From JADZEJ01 sp964426815 (GTDB taxonomy: Bacteria > Patescibacteriota > Patescibacteriia > 2-12-FULL-60-25), in contig CAYRRZ010000001.1 of NCBI GenBank assembly GCA_964426815.1, positions 1 to 64,000 on the forward strand: a stretch of 64,000 nucleotides of DNA. Reading direction: 5' to 3'. The notes under the pieces were generated by a model. The model saw nothing but the letters and a program-made list of their open reading frames with translations, made no database searches and was not told the DNA's origin. Below are positions 1 to 7,907 of the stretch, piece after piece (position 1 is the first letter of the stretch; each line of letters opens with the position of its first letter). A program made the position numbers and the translations under genes.

Positions 1-1
1 A

Positions 2-1051
2 CGCCCATTTGAAACATGGATGCGACGATTCGGCATAGCCGCTTCAGCTATCTGCGCGGGCTTTAGTATTCCTGCCTTGTTCTATCTTTTGAGCATCAAA
101 CAAGGAACCGCAACTCAATGGCATTTTGACGCCCTGGTAAGCCTGGGGCCGTGGAAGGAGATACTCACGCATGTCATTCCTTCATTTACCAATCACTTTG
201 TGGTTTGGCCAGCATGGAGCTCGCTCATCGCTGCGGCGATTCCGCTCATCCTCATTGTGTGCGCTGTTTTATCGTGGCTCATGTTGCGTCAGGCGTCTCA
301 TCAAGCACAAACCACCTATCCCTCGACGATCTTTTGCCTCTTCCTCATTGGCCTTAGCCTGTGTATTTCGTATGTCATCTTAAAATCAACCGGAGACTTT
401 GCTTTTTTGATCGACTATGAGCGCGGGAATTATGCGGATCGTGTATTCACTCTCGGCCTCTTGTTTTGCTTGCCTGCTGCCATGCCCTGGATCAGCGCAA
501 AGCTCGGTTCTCTGCGAACACAGACGCCATTCTTAGCACTCACGATTTTGATCATCCATGGCTCGGTCGCGGCTGGTTTGGCATACAATGCCCTCCCTCG
601 ACATGATGCCCTGGTGACGGGTCGCGGTTGGAGCACCAGCCAGGCTGATATGGAAGCGGTGCGTTTTATTGATCGTCAGGCTGGCCAGGCCACCTATGGT
701 GTTCTTGCCAATCAAAGCGTGAGCGCTGCTGCGGTTTCACAGCTTGGCTTTAAGCGCTATGCCAAAGATGATGTTTTCTTTTATCCGATTCCAACGGGCG
801 GCCCTTTGTATGATCAATTTTTGCGCTTAACCTATCGCGATCCTAATTTAGATCCGATCAAAGATGCGGCTCAGCTAACCCAGGCAGACGAAATCTATGT
901 CGTTATTAATGACTATTGGTGGAATGCGTCTCAATTAAATGAGAGTCTACGCGCCATCGCTCAAGATCATTGGACCTTTGGTGATGCCGATGGCGGACCC
1001 GGATCGCATGTTGATGTCTATCGCTTCCCGATCAAAACAGCTTCTAATTGA
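2..1051 (+). CDS. Polytopic membrane protein, 5' end outside window
   Basis: The reading frame is open from base 2, so the first visible ATG at 20 is probably internal and the gene begins before the window. About five hydrophobic segments (roughly residues 6-27, 70-90, 103-123, 145-160 and 172-190 counted from the ATG at 20) are followed by a hydrophilic tail of about 150 residues. Several membrane steps and a soluble C-terminal domain match the general plan of GT-C glycosyltransferases (dolichyl-P-mannose type), which recur in this locus, but the N-terminal acidic motif that would prove it lies outside. Its 3' end overlaps the opposite-strand glycosyltransferase gene by 34 bases. Family call is an inference. 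Confidence 0.6.
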   Translation, partial: RPFETWMRRFGIAASAICAGFSIPALFYLLSIKQGTATQWHFDALVSLGPWKEILTHVIPSFTNHFVVWPAWSSLIAAAIPLILIVCAVLSWLMLRQASHQAQTTYPSTIFCLFLIGLSLCISYVILKSTGDFAFLIDYERGNYADRVFTLGLLFCLPAAMPWISAKLGSLRTQTPFLALTILIIHGSVAAGLAYNALPRHDALVTGRGWSTSQADMEAVRFIDRQAGQATYGVLANQSVSAAAVSQLGFKRYAKDDVFFYPIPTGGPLYDQFLRLTYRDPNLDPIKDAAQLTQADEIYVVINDYWWNASQLNESLRAIAQDHWTFGDADGGPGSHVDVYRFPIKTASN

Positions 1052-2094
1052 GTCACGCACTGCTCCAGATTATGAAGTGCTAAAACGCCTTCAGTGGAAA
1101 ATTGTTTTTTAGATCTATCGCGTTCATTGTATGCAATTAATGCTTTGGTGAGTCCGTCTTTTTTGGCGATATCAAATATCTGGCCGAGTCCTGCAAGGGT
1201 TTCTGGGATGCCGCCGACATTGGAGGCGATGACCTGACAGTTTTGTGAAAAAGCTTCGAGAATAACCGTTGGCTGATTTTCGATGAGGCGAGAAGGGACA
1301 ATGACAACTTCTGCCTGCGCCATTTCTTGTAAGACCTGATTCGCCGTTTTCCACCCAAGACAAACTACCCGCTTTGTTTTCAATTGCTGCGCTCGATGAT
1401 TCAAACTGCCGTCGCCGATGCAATATAATTCGGTTTTTCCTTGCCAAGTCTTGTCCCAGGCTTCAAGCAAGAGATCGAATCCTTTGTCTGATTCAAAACG
1501 ACCGACATACACTACCCTCCCTGAAACTTTTTCGACATGCCTGTTCTTTTCTTGTATTGGATTTGGGATCGAACAAGTCGCGTCTGAGACAAACCAATTC
1601 CAGGATGCATGAAAAGCGAGCAACCAATTGGTTGGAGATACGATTTGATGTGGATGACCAAAAGCCATTTGGCGCAAACGTGACCAGAAAAATCGCCATG
1701 CATGACGCAAGGCCGGCACGGATTCATCGCTTCGTATTTGCCCTGAAGGCTCAATCAATTGCACATCATGCAATATATGCACCCAGCGAATGCCGGCCGC
1801 TTGAATCTTGGCCGCGGTTCCAAATCCACAACCCGTTAGATTGTGCGTCAAAAGGACGTCTGGCTTCCAATCCCTGATGCGCTGAACTGTTTCATGCCAA
1901 GCGCCGAGATCCGTTACATGCCAATACAAGCGCTGCAAACTCGACACCTTTCCAAGTTGTGAAAACCAAGGTTTTGGTCCCCAGGTGGCAACCTCGTGTC
2001 CGCGTGCCTTGAGCGCTTCAAGATAGACCTGAGCGATACGACCAGCTCCTCCCCCGGTCTCATCGGCAACATTCGCCAGAATTGCAATGCGCAT
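1018..2094 (-). CDS. GT4-family glycosyltransferase
   Basis: A 358-residue GT-B enzyme expected to move a sugar from a nucleotide sugar onto a growing lipid-linked glycan at the inner membrane face. The N-terminal Rossmann half begins MRIAILANVADETGGG; the donor half has VVYVGRFESDKGFDLLLEAW and the E-x7-E pair in IENQPTVILEAF, both typical of GT4. The ATG at 2094 is chosen because it opens the usual MRI start and lies 2 bases after the stop of the upstream gene; longer starts run into that gene. Last gene of the five-gene operon 5301-1018. Donor and acceptor cannot be told. Confidence 0.88.
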   Translation of the reverse strand: MRIAILANVADETGGGAGRIAQVYLEALKARGHEVATWGPKPWFSQLGKVSSLQRLYWHVTDLGAWHETVQRIRDWKPDVLLTHNLTGCGFGTAAKIQAAGIRWVHILHDVQLIEPSGQIRSDESVPALRHAWRFFWSRLRQMAFGHPHQIVSPTNWLLAFHASWNWFVSDATCSIPNPIQEKNRHVEKVSGRVVYVGRFESDKGFDLLLEAWDKTWQGKTELYCIGDGSLNHRAQQLKTKRVVCLGWKTANQVLQEMAQAEVVIVPSRLIENQPTVILEAFSQNCQVIASNVGGIPETLAGLGQIFDIAKKDGLTKALIAYNERDRSKKQFSTEGVLALHNLEQCVTQLEAVLIGKR

Positions 2095-2096
2095 AG

Positions 2097-3206
2097 TTAG
2101 AGCAAATGATAAACCTGCATAAGATTTGCCATATGTGCATCCCAAGAAAAATGCGTCACGGCATAGGTACGCGCAGCCGCACCAAAGACCTGTCGCATTT
2201 CTGGATTCTCAATGAGCAAGCGAAGATGCGCAGCTAATTCTTCTACATCCTGCATAGGGACTAAGAATCCGGTTTGTTTATCCTGAACCACGGTTCTGAC
2301 GCCAGGCAAATCTGAAGCGACAACCGGAATTCCACTCGCCTGAGCCTCGAGCGCAACTAAACCAAATGCTTCAGCAGAAGACGTGGATGGAAAAGCAAAC
2401 ACATCCATCGAACGATAGAGATATGGCAATTCTCCATCACTTGCTTTACCTAAAAAATGACAACGATTCTGAATGCCCAAGTTTTTTGCCAGAACTTCGT
2501 ACGATGCTCGTAATGAACCATATCCGGTTAATTGTAGGTGCATATTGGCCGGTAAACGCGCGAGCGCTTGCAGTAAAATATCTACCCCTTTAAAGGCATG
2601 TGCCTTATCCATACCGCCGACAAACCCAATCATCTTCACGTCTTCAGGCAGGTCGAAGCGTTTTCGTTCGGGCGAGCCTGGCACAAAACGCTCCGTATCA
2701 ACACCGAATGGAATTTCTACCAAACGTGAATCTTGCGCGAGATAGGCATATGAGGCATGCGCGAGATAATCTCGAGAACCACAAATCAGGACATCTGCCG
2801 CTTGCAAAAGTCTTTTTTGAAACAGAGCGCGATGGATGGAAAAAATTGCCCCCTTCCAACCAGAAGCGATCGCATCCATGTGCAAGGTGATGACCAGTTT
2901 TTTTATTTTTCCTTGTCGTCGTAGTTTGGCGATATATCCGGCGGTGCCATAAAAGGGATAATGTAAATGCACAATATCCGCATCAGCTAATTGCGCTTCA
3001 AGTTCAGCGCGGCGTGGAATAAACGCATTTCCAAAGCCAATACGGACGGGCATACGTATTACACGATGCACATCTCCTCCGCCCTGTGGTGCCATCAATA
3101 TCGCGTCGACAGCTTGCGTTTGCAGGCGCGTCACTTCTTCAAAAGCGACACGACCAATACCGCCAGTGATCGGAGGTGCAATGCAAGCAAGATGAATAAT
3201 GCGCAT
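2097..3206 (-). CDS. GT4-family glycosyltransferase
   Basis: 369 residues with the GT4 plan. The N-terminal half shows the GGIGRVA glycine loop near residue 15 and VDAILMAPQGGG. The C-terminal half has FVGGMDKAHAFKGVDILLQAL and the E-x7-E motif in AEAFGLVALEAQASG, the nucleotide-sugar phosphate site. Start at ATG 3206 gives the canonical MRIIHLACIAPP opening and sits 2 bases after the preceding stop at 3209; the longer in-frame extension overlaps that gene. It probably acts on a lipid-linked intermediate with its operon partners. Specificity unknown. Confidence 0.9.
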   Translation of the reverse strand: MRIIHLACIAPPITGGIGRVAFEEVTRLQTQAVDAILMAPQGGGDVHRVIRMPVRIGFGNAFIPRRAELEAQLADADIVHLHYPFYGTAGYIAKLRRQGKIKKLVITLHMDAIASGWKGAIFSIHRALFQKRLLQAADVLICGSRDYLAHASYAYLAQDSRLVEIPFGVDTERFVPGSPERKRFDLPEDVKMIGFVGGMDKAHAFKGVDILLQALARLPANMHLQLTGYGSLRASYEVLAKNLGIQNRCHFLGKASDGELPYLYRSMDVFAFPSTSSAEAFGLVALEAQASGIPVVASDLPGVRTVVQDKQTGFLVPMQDVEELAAHLRLLIENPEMRQVFGAAARTYAVTHFSWDAHMANLMQVYHLL

Positions 3207-3208
3207 AA

Positions 3209-4288
3209 TTACCAAATCACGAGTAAACGTAATATCCGAAAAGACAAACTCCACAATGGATTCAGCACATTTTTCACAAATGGATTTTCAAATTCCTGAT
3301 AAGCCACAAATGGCGTAAAGCGCTTGAGGATTTCGCGATCGCCCACCTTGCGATGTTGTGAAATGTGTTGATGACCTCGAAAGATATAGCCCCAGGTCGA
3401 CCCTTTCAAAAACCAAGCGCTTGCGCGCAGTTTTTCGCGCCACCAACCGCCCTTGATTGCAAAGGCAAGCAAGCCAAGATCAGCAGCAATCATTTGCGGC
3501 AACAGCAATATAATTGTTGGTAGACGATAGTTTTTGAGAATGACGGCATTCCGATTACGTTCCATCCAAAACCACTTGGCGATCGAACGCGAAAACTCAT
3601 AGCGATGACGCATGACGCTTTTTGGTGCCAAGACATTCCGATATCCGGCCAAAAGAATACGCCAGCCCAGATCTAAATCTTCGTGATAGAGCCAGAGCGT
3701 TTCATCGAGCAGACCAACCTCTCGCAAAACCTTGGTAGAAAACAATACCGCGCCACCAGATGCATAGGCAATATCTTTGACGGTATTTGGGATCTGATTA
3801 CGCTTCACATGATAATCGGCCGCATATCCAAAGCCGATATAGTGAATCGCATTTCCGCTTGAATTCACTTCATCTGGGTTTTGCGCCAAGACCATGAGCG
3901 ATTGAACGGAGCCGATATTCGCTTCGGCTTGTGCGACCTCAATTGCTTCACGCAATGCGCTTGGTTCAAATTGCGCATCGTGATTATGCAGATAGACATA
4001 GTCCCTCCCCTCTTCAATCGCCTGGCGAATGACAAGGTTATTTCCACCAGAAAAACCGGTATTATTTTTTGGTTCGTGAATAGTGATTTGCGGCAATCGC
4101 TCCTTGAAGCGCTCCATTTGACGGCGCACCTCGTCTAATGAGCCATCGCCTGGATTATTGTCGACAAAATGCATGCGCCACGCATCACGCGGATAATCCG
4201 TTGCCGCCAAGCCCTCAAATAAAGCCGGCAAAAAAGCCTGACTCTTCCAAAGCACGGTAATGACGTCGACGGTTGGGAATGTCTTCAT
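3209..4288 (-). CDS. GT2-family (rhamnosyltransferase-like) glycosyltransferase
   Basis: 359 residues. The GT-A fold opens with VDVITVLWKSQAFLPALFEGL; NNTGFSGGNNLVI and the YVYLHNHDAQF segment mark the nucleotide-binding region, with HD in place of the more usual DD; WLYHEDLDLGWR supplies the late E-D base motif. A C-terminal stretch of about 100 residues (PTIILLLPQMIAADLGLLAF) looks membrane-associated. This pattern is that of the WbbL/rhamnosyltransferase branch of GT2. It lies in the operon 4 bases after the DUF2304 gene. Donor sugar is not inferable. Confidence 0.85.
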   Translation of the reverse strand: MKTFPTVDVITVLWKSQAFLPALFEGLAATDYPRDAWRMHFVDNNPGDGSLDEVRRQMERFKERLPQITIHEPKNNTGFSGGNNLVIRQAIEEGRDYVYLHNHDAQFEPSALREAIEVAQAEANIGSVQSLMVLAQNPDEVNSSGNAIHYIGFGYAADYHVKRNQIPNTVKDIAYASGGAVLFSTKVLREVGLLDETLWLYHEDLDLGWRILLAGYRNVLAPKSVMRHRYEFSRSIAKWFWMERNRNAVILKNYRLPTIILLLPQMIAADLGLLAFAIKGGWWREKLRASAWFLKGSTWGYIFRGHQHISQHRKVGDREILKRFTPFVAYQEFENPFVKNVLNPLWSLSFRILRLLVIW

Positions 4289-4292
4289 GGCT

Positions 4293-4619
4293 TTATTTCA
4301 CATCTCTCAGGGCTTCGGCGCGAACAATATCGGTCAATTTCCGTTCGAGTTTTTCAACCGTGACATGCAAACGGAATAAGGCGATAAACAACAAGACGAC
4401 CGACGCGTACAGAATTACATCAACCCCACGGCCAACACCCAAGGTGCGTGCCAAGATATCCGTGGTTTGCGGCAGCAAAATTACGACACCGGCACACGAC
4501 CACAAAATGGTCCACAGAATTGCTTCTCGAAAACTAATTGCCGCTTCACGCGAGCGTTTCCAGGTCATGACGATTGCCCCAATGAGCATCGCCACCAATA
4601 CAATCTGAATGAGTAACAT
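4293..4619 (-). CDS. DUF2304 small membrane protein
   Basis: 108 residues with three hydrophobic segments (about 1-20, 33-50, 65-83) and a charged, probably coiled C-terminus (VEKLERKLTDIVRAE). Size, segment layout and the tail match DUF2304, a family found next to GT2 polyprenyl-phosphate glycosyltransferases, as here. It is probably a membrane partner of the 4621-5301 product. ATG 4619 is one base past the upstream stop; an alternative TTG four codons earlier would overlap that gene and is less likely. Confidence 0.8.
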   Translation of the reverse strand: MLLIQIVLVAMLIGAIVMTWKRSREAAISFREAILWTILWSCAGVVILLPQTTDILARTLGVGRGVDVILYASVVLLFIALFRLHVTVEKLERKLTDIVRAEALRDVK

Positions 4620-4620
4620 A

Positions 4621-5301
4621 TTAGTCTGCAAAAATGCCTAAGAGTAATTGCCAAGCGATACGAAATGCATCGGTTGATTTTTGTCCTTTCGCTAAAGATT
4701 CTGCGCTGTAGTGAATGCGCACCGGAACTTCAACCCACACAAAAGAACCGCGTGTCACTAAGCGCAAGATTTCTGAACAATGCGCCATTCGATCCTGACG
4801 AAAATCTAAACGTCGCGCGGCGCTTGCGGTCATGGCACGCATCCCGCTTTGTGGATCGGTGACGCGTCGCGGAATCCCCATGAGCAAGGCATTGAAGGTT
4901 TTTGCTGCCTTCAAAAGCAAGCGACGCATGAAAGGCATGTTCGCAGAAGTGATGCCGAGAAAACGCGAGCCAAAGACAACCTCCGCTTTGCCTTTCTCCA
5001 GAGGCTCGATCAGACTCGGAATAAAAGATGGATCATGTTGCCCATCTGCATCGATATGAATAATTGCCTCAGCGCCTAAACGCAGAGCTGCCTCCGTGCC
5101 CGTACGCAAGGCGGCGCCTTGGCCGCGGTTTACCATATGCCGCAAGACCGTCACCTGACTTTGGCGAGCCTGTTCAGCCGTGGCATCAGCAGAACCATCA
5201 TCAACCACAATGATGCCCTCAACATAGGGCTTCACGGCTTCAATGGTTTTTTGGATGCGTCCAGCTTCATGGAAAGCTGGGATAATTGCCACCCGTTTCA
5301 T
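4621..5301 (-). CDS. GT2 polyprenyl-phosphate glycosyltransferase (DPM1-like)
   Basis: 226 residues, a soluble GT-A domain with VAIIPAFHEAGRI at the start, IIVVDDGSADAT, and the HIDADGQHDPSF metal site. No C-terminal membrane helices are visible, so it resembles the compact dolichyl/undecaprenyl-phosphate sugar synthases that make a lipid-P-sugar donor for GT-C enzymes. First gene of its operon. A hexamer TAGAGT lies exactly six bases before the ATG, suggesting a leaderless message. The 66-base gap to the cyclase gene holds both divergent promoters. Which sugar it loads is unknown. Confidence 0.85.
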   Translation of the reverse strand: MKRVAIIPAFHEAGRIQKTIEAVKPYVEGIIVVDDGSADATAEQARQSQVTVLRHMVNRGQGAALRTGTEAALRLGAEAIIHIDADGQHDPSFIPSLIEPLEKGKAEVVFGSRFLGITSANMPFMRRLLLKAAKTFNALLMGIPRRVTDPQSGMRAMTASAARRLDFRQDRMAHCSEILRLVTRGSFVWVEVPVRIHYSAESLAKGQKSTDAFRIAWQLLLGIFAD

Positions 5302-5307
5302 CCCCCT

Positions 5308-5313
5308 ACTCTA
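5308..5313 (-). promoter_or_regulatory. Putative -10 of a leaderless promoter for the 5301 operon
   Basis: On the minus strand TAGAGT is followed by six bases and then the ATG at 5301. That distance puts the transcription start at or next to the A of ATG. The same six-base spacing occurs at five other transcription-unit heads in this window. No clear -35 was found. Confidence 0.35.
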
Positions 5314-5329
5314 TCCGAAGACGGCCATA

Positions 5330-5358
5330 TTGGGTAGAGAGCCGGGATTTGCTATGCT
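5330..5358 (+). promoter_or_regulatory. Sigma-70-type promoter of the cyclase gene
   Basis: TTGGGT (5330-5335), a 17-base spacer and an extended -10, TGCTATGCT (-10 hexamer 5353-5358), precede the ATG at 5367 by eight bases. Predicted transcripts start within a few bases of the start codon, leaving no room for a Shine-Dalgarno site. Confidence 0.5.
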
Positions 5359-5366
5359 TCTGGCCT

Positions 5367-6038
5367 ATGCCAGCTAAAAAAGCCATACCCACCCCCGCAA
5401 GTCAGTCCACTAAGCCAAAAAAGGCCCCAAAAGTGCATTTTCCGAATTTGCCGACCTGCAATTTACTGGATGAAATGCTCATTCAGCGCATTGAGCATCC
5501 AGAAAAGACCAAGCAAATCGACCAGGCGATTAAAAAGCAATTTGAACGCACGGCCGCCATTTTCATTCTGGACATGAGCGGTTTTTCAAAGCTGGTTCAA
5601 AAGTTTGGCATTATCCACTACTTGGCCATGATTTTGCGTATGCGCCGCGTGGTTGGCCCGGCCGTTGAAGCCTTTCGCGGCGTGGTCATTAAATTTGAGG
5701 CAGATAATTGCTTTGCTGTTTTTCCAAACCCGGACGATGCCTTGAATGCGAGTTTGCGCATTCATCATGATTTAGAAGTCGCTAACTTAGCCACACCAGA
5801 TGAAAGCGATGTCCATGTCTCGATTGGGATTGGGTATGGCACAACGCTCTTGGCCTGTGATGATATGTATGGAAATGAACTCAATCTCGCTTCGAAACTT
5901 GGCGAAGATGTGGCTGAACGTGGTGATATTTTAATTACCGCTGCGGCCAAAAAATCCCTGAAAAAGAAATTTTCTTTTGAATCCTTCCCTCTCACCATTA
6001 GTGGCGTGACCATGAAGGCATATAAATTAAAGAAATAG
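5367..6038 (+). CDS. Class III adenylate/guanylate cyclase domain protein
   Basis: 223 residues: a basic, proline-rich N-terminus (about 60 residues) and one class III cyclase homology domain. FILDMSGFSKL carries the first metal-binding Asp; KFEADNCFAVF matches the K-x-x-G-D-x-x-x-A-x-F motif with the second Asp and the base-selecting Lys kept but Gly changed to Ala; GNELNLASKLGEDVAERGDI corresponds to G-x-x-x-N-x-A-x-R-L with the transition-state Asn kept and the Arg replaced by Lys. It has no membrane, HAMP or receiver domain. ATG 5367 is chosen because the promoter ends eight bases before it; the earlier in-frame start would overlap the divergent gene. Activity may be altered. Confidence 0.82.
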   Translation: MPAKKAIPTPASQSTKPKKAPKVHFPNLPTCNLLDEMLIQRIEHPEKTKQIDQAIKKQFERTAAIFILDMSGFSKLVQKFGIIHYLAMILRMRRVVGPAVEAFRGVVIKFEADNCFAVFPNPDDALNASLRIHHDLEVANLATPDESDVHVSIGIGYGTTLLACDDMYGNELNLASKLGEDVAERGDILITAAAKKSLKKKFSFESFPLTISGVTMKAYKLKK

Positions 6039-6051
6039 GCTGAAAATAAAA

Positions 6052-6151
6052 NNNNNNNNNNNNNNNNNNNNNNNNNNNNNNNNNNNNNNNNNNNNNNNNN
6101 NNNNNNNNNNNNNNNNNNNNNNNNNNNNNNNNNNNNNNNNNNNNNNNNNNN
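6052..6151. other. Assembly gap (100 N)
   Basis: Exactly 100 N, the usual placeholder for a gap of unknown size. It cuts the structured non-coding region on its right; the cyclase gene ends 13 bases before it. Confidence 0.99.
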
Positions 6152-6825
6152 TGGCAAACCGGCTCTGAGAGAACGAAGCTTTATCGAGGGGTCATGCGGC
6201 CCGAGAGCTTCTGACTGAACATGGGGCGTCTGGTATCTAATCGGACGCCTTATTTCTTTCGTTAACGCCCGTTTTAGGCGTTGAAGTTGTGGTCTCTTTC
6301 CTTTTCACCACTGACTTCACCAGCTTCAGGCTGGGACCGGCTAGTGTTCAGGCCGGCCTTTTCCGCAGAAGTTGAGAGACCTGCTCGTCGCGGCGCCAGA
6401 CGCGCCCTAACCCGAACGGACGAGGAGGTTTCAGACTTCTTGACCTAAAGTGACTCCCTTCTTGAGTCCTGATTTCGCGGCGGATTCGACTCTAGAAATC
6501 GCCACATGGTATCCATCCCTGCTCTTGTGGGTTCTCAGGCCGAGGAGGACCTCGTTTGCCGGAGGGGTTTTACCGAGGCCATATATAGACCAATCGGTAG
6601 CCGTTAGGCATCCACGCCAACAGTCCATGCAGACCGCACAGAAGGAGGTATCGCGGGATAGCGCGATGACCCGTTTTTTGTGCAGATTCGCCACTTCTTT
6701 TTACCGCCAGAGAACGACTCTGTCGGCTGAACCCACTCGAATTAATTCGAGCGAGAACGTTGGCAAACCGCGGACGAGGGCCTTCGTACTGACAGGCATG
6801 TCTCGACCGATGCTTACCTTGATAC
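6152..6825 (-). ncRNA. Candidate large structured RNA of unknown family
   Basis: This 674-base stretch has no credible gene but folds densely. Helices seen: 6225-6249, 6264-6282, 6320-6334, 6335-6358, a long stem 6367-6440 (AGAAGT/ACTTCT enclosing a 9-of-10 pair stem at 6380-6389/6419-6428), 6548-6580, 6634-6685 enclosing 6650-6667, 6704-6726 (8 pairs, one A-G mismatch) and 6732-6755. In at least six (6264-6282, 6335-6358, 6548-6580, 6634-6685, the outer part of 6650-6667, and 6732-6755) an extra pair is G-U on the minus strand but would be A-C on the plus strand, so the minus strand is the likely transcript. It begins just after the terminator at 6827-6861 and enters the gap. I could not match it to rRNA, RNase P RNA, tmRNA, SRP RNA, or group I/II introns. 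Confidence 0.5.
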
Positions 6826-6826
6826 C

Positions 6827-6861
6827 AAAAAACCCCAAACCTGTCAATAGTCTGGGGTTTT
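6827..6861 (-). terminator. Rho-independent terminator of the epimerase operon
   Basis: A nine-pair stem (AAAACCCCA/TGGGGTTTT) with a 15-base loop lies 20 bases after the stop of the 6881 gene. On the minus strand it ends in six T; on the plus strand the stem itself ends in four T, so it may work weakly both ways. Confidence 0.75.
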
Positions 6862-6880
6862 GGCTTATTTTGGTCCCGAA

Positions 6881-7897
6881 TTACGTTCCGAATTTGAAGC
6901 CCAACAGGCTCTTGTGTGCAATTGTATAGTCGATTGTGCGCTTAAGACCTTCGTCGAGGCGAACGAGCGGTAACCACCCTAATTTATCTTTTGCCTTGGT
7001 GATATCTGGAAGACCAAGCTGGGACATGAAAAGCAATGGTGGTTCAAAGGTGATACGCGAAGTTGAGCCGGTCATCTCGATAATGCGCTGCGCAACTTCG
7101 ACCAGAGGCAAATCTAAATCGCTCCCAAAATTAACTGGGCCGATATCGGCTGGCGCCGCCATGAGCTTGGTCATGCCATCAACGACATCGGAAACATAGA
7201 TGAGCGAGGTACGAAATGTTTCGTCGCCATAAATAGCGAGCTCCTTTGCATCGAGTGCATTGGTAATAAAATCCGGGATCATTTGGCCATCAAATAATGG
7301 CATCCGTGGTCCATAGGTGCGAAAGATGCGAGCGATCTTTACCTCGATGCCATAGACCTGAGCGTAAGTTTCGCACATGGTCTCCGCATAGCGTTTACCT
7401 TCGTCATAACACGCACGTGGCGAAAGATTGTTTACCATGCCGATATACTCTTCTTTATACGGCTGATTGTCGGCTGGACGTGGCCCATAGACAACCGAGG
7501 CGGAGGCGAACAAAAACTTTGAGCGATACTTCACGGCGACATCGAGCGCATTCTTGGTTGCTTGTGAATTTGCTAGCAAGGTTTGAATTTTGTATTGGTC
7601 AAATTTCTTTGGACTGGTTGGGCAGGCCAAATGATAGACCTCGTGCAAGCCATCAAATTTGACGCGAAAACGCGCCAGCTCAGGATAGGCTTCTGGATCA
7701 AAAGGCGTATTAAAATCGTGACGAATGAATTCAAAATCTGAATTCTTGAGAAGATGGTCAATATTCGACTCTTGCGAAGTCACAAAATTATCGACACAAA
7801 TCACACGATACTTTTCGAGCAAGCGTTCACACAGAAATGAGCCAATGAAGCCTGCGCCACCGGTCACGAGTACATTTTTCTTTTGGCCATTTTCCAT
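6881..7897 (-). CDS. NAD-dependent sugar epimerase/decarboxylase, UXS-like
   Basis: 338 residues of the extended SDR family. NVLVTGGAGFIGSFLCERLL is the NAD loop; EVYHLACPTSPKKFDQYK and CYDEGKRYAETM carry the signature of UDP-glucuronate decarboxylase (UXS) and its relatives, with the catalytic Tyr and Lys in Y-D-E-G-K. The C-terminus (FGSDLDLPLVEVAQRIIEM) is the substrate-binding lobe. It would act on a nucleotide sugar in the cytoplasm, either converting UDP-glucuronate to UDP-xylose or a related reaction. It lies 10 bases after a paralogue (7908-8921), with which it forms a two-gene operon ending in a strong terminator. Confidence 0.85.
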   Translation of the reverse strand: MENGQKKNVLVTGGAGFIGSFLCERLLEKYRVICVDNFVTSQESNIDHLLKNSDFEFIRHDFNTPFDPEAYPELARFRVKFDGLHEVYHLACPTSPKKFDQYKIQTLLANSQATKNALDVAVKYRSKFLFASASVVYGPRPADNQPYKEEYIGMVNNLSPRACYDEGKRYAETMCETYAQVYGIEVKIARIFRTYGPRMPLFDGQMIPDFITNALDAKELAIYGDETFRTSLIYVSDVVDGMTKLMAAPADIGPVNFGSDLDLPLVEVAQRIIEMTGSTSRITFEPPLLFMSQLGLPDITKAKDKLGWLPLVRLDEGLKRTIDYTIAHKSLLGFKFGT

Positions 7898-7907
7898 AGT
7901 GTTTGGG

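Noticed and set aside
1374..1877. A 167-codon frame opposite the GT4 gene
   Set aside because: Antisense shadow of a clear GT4 coding sequence; no domain features.
6225..6249. ATTAGATACC in a hairpin loop on the minus strand, a 16S rRNA-like motif
   Set aside because: No neighbouring 16S helices or other conserved 16S words are present; probably chance.
6152..6825. RNase P RNA, tmRNA, SRP RNA or tRNA
   Set aside because: The hallmark sequences (RNase P CR-I and CR-V, tmRNA ends, SRP loop, tRNA arms) were looked for on both strands and not found in proper order.
6431..6929. Open frames on both strands inside the structured region
   Set aside because: No recognisable protein features, they overlap helices, and one runs into the terminator and the neighbouring gene.
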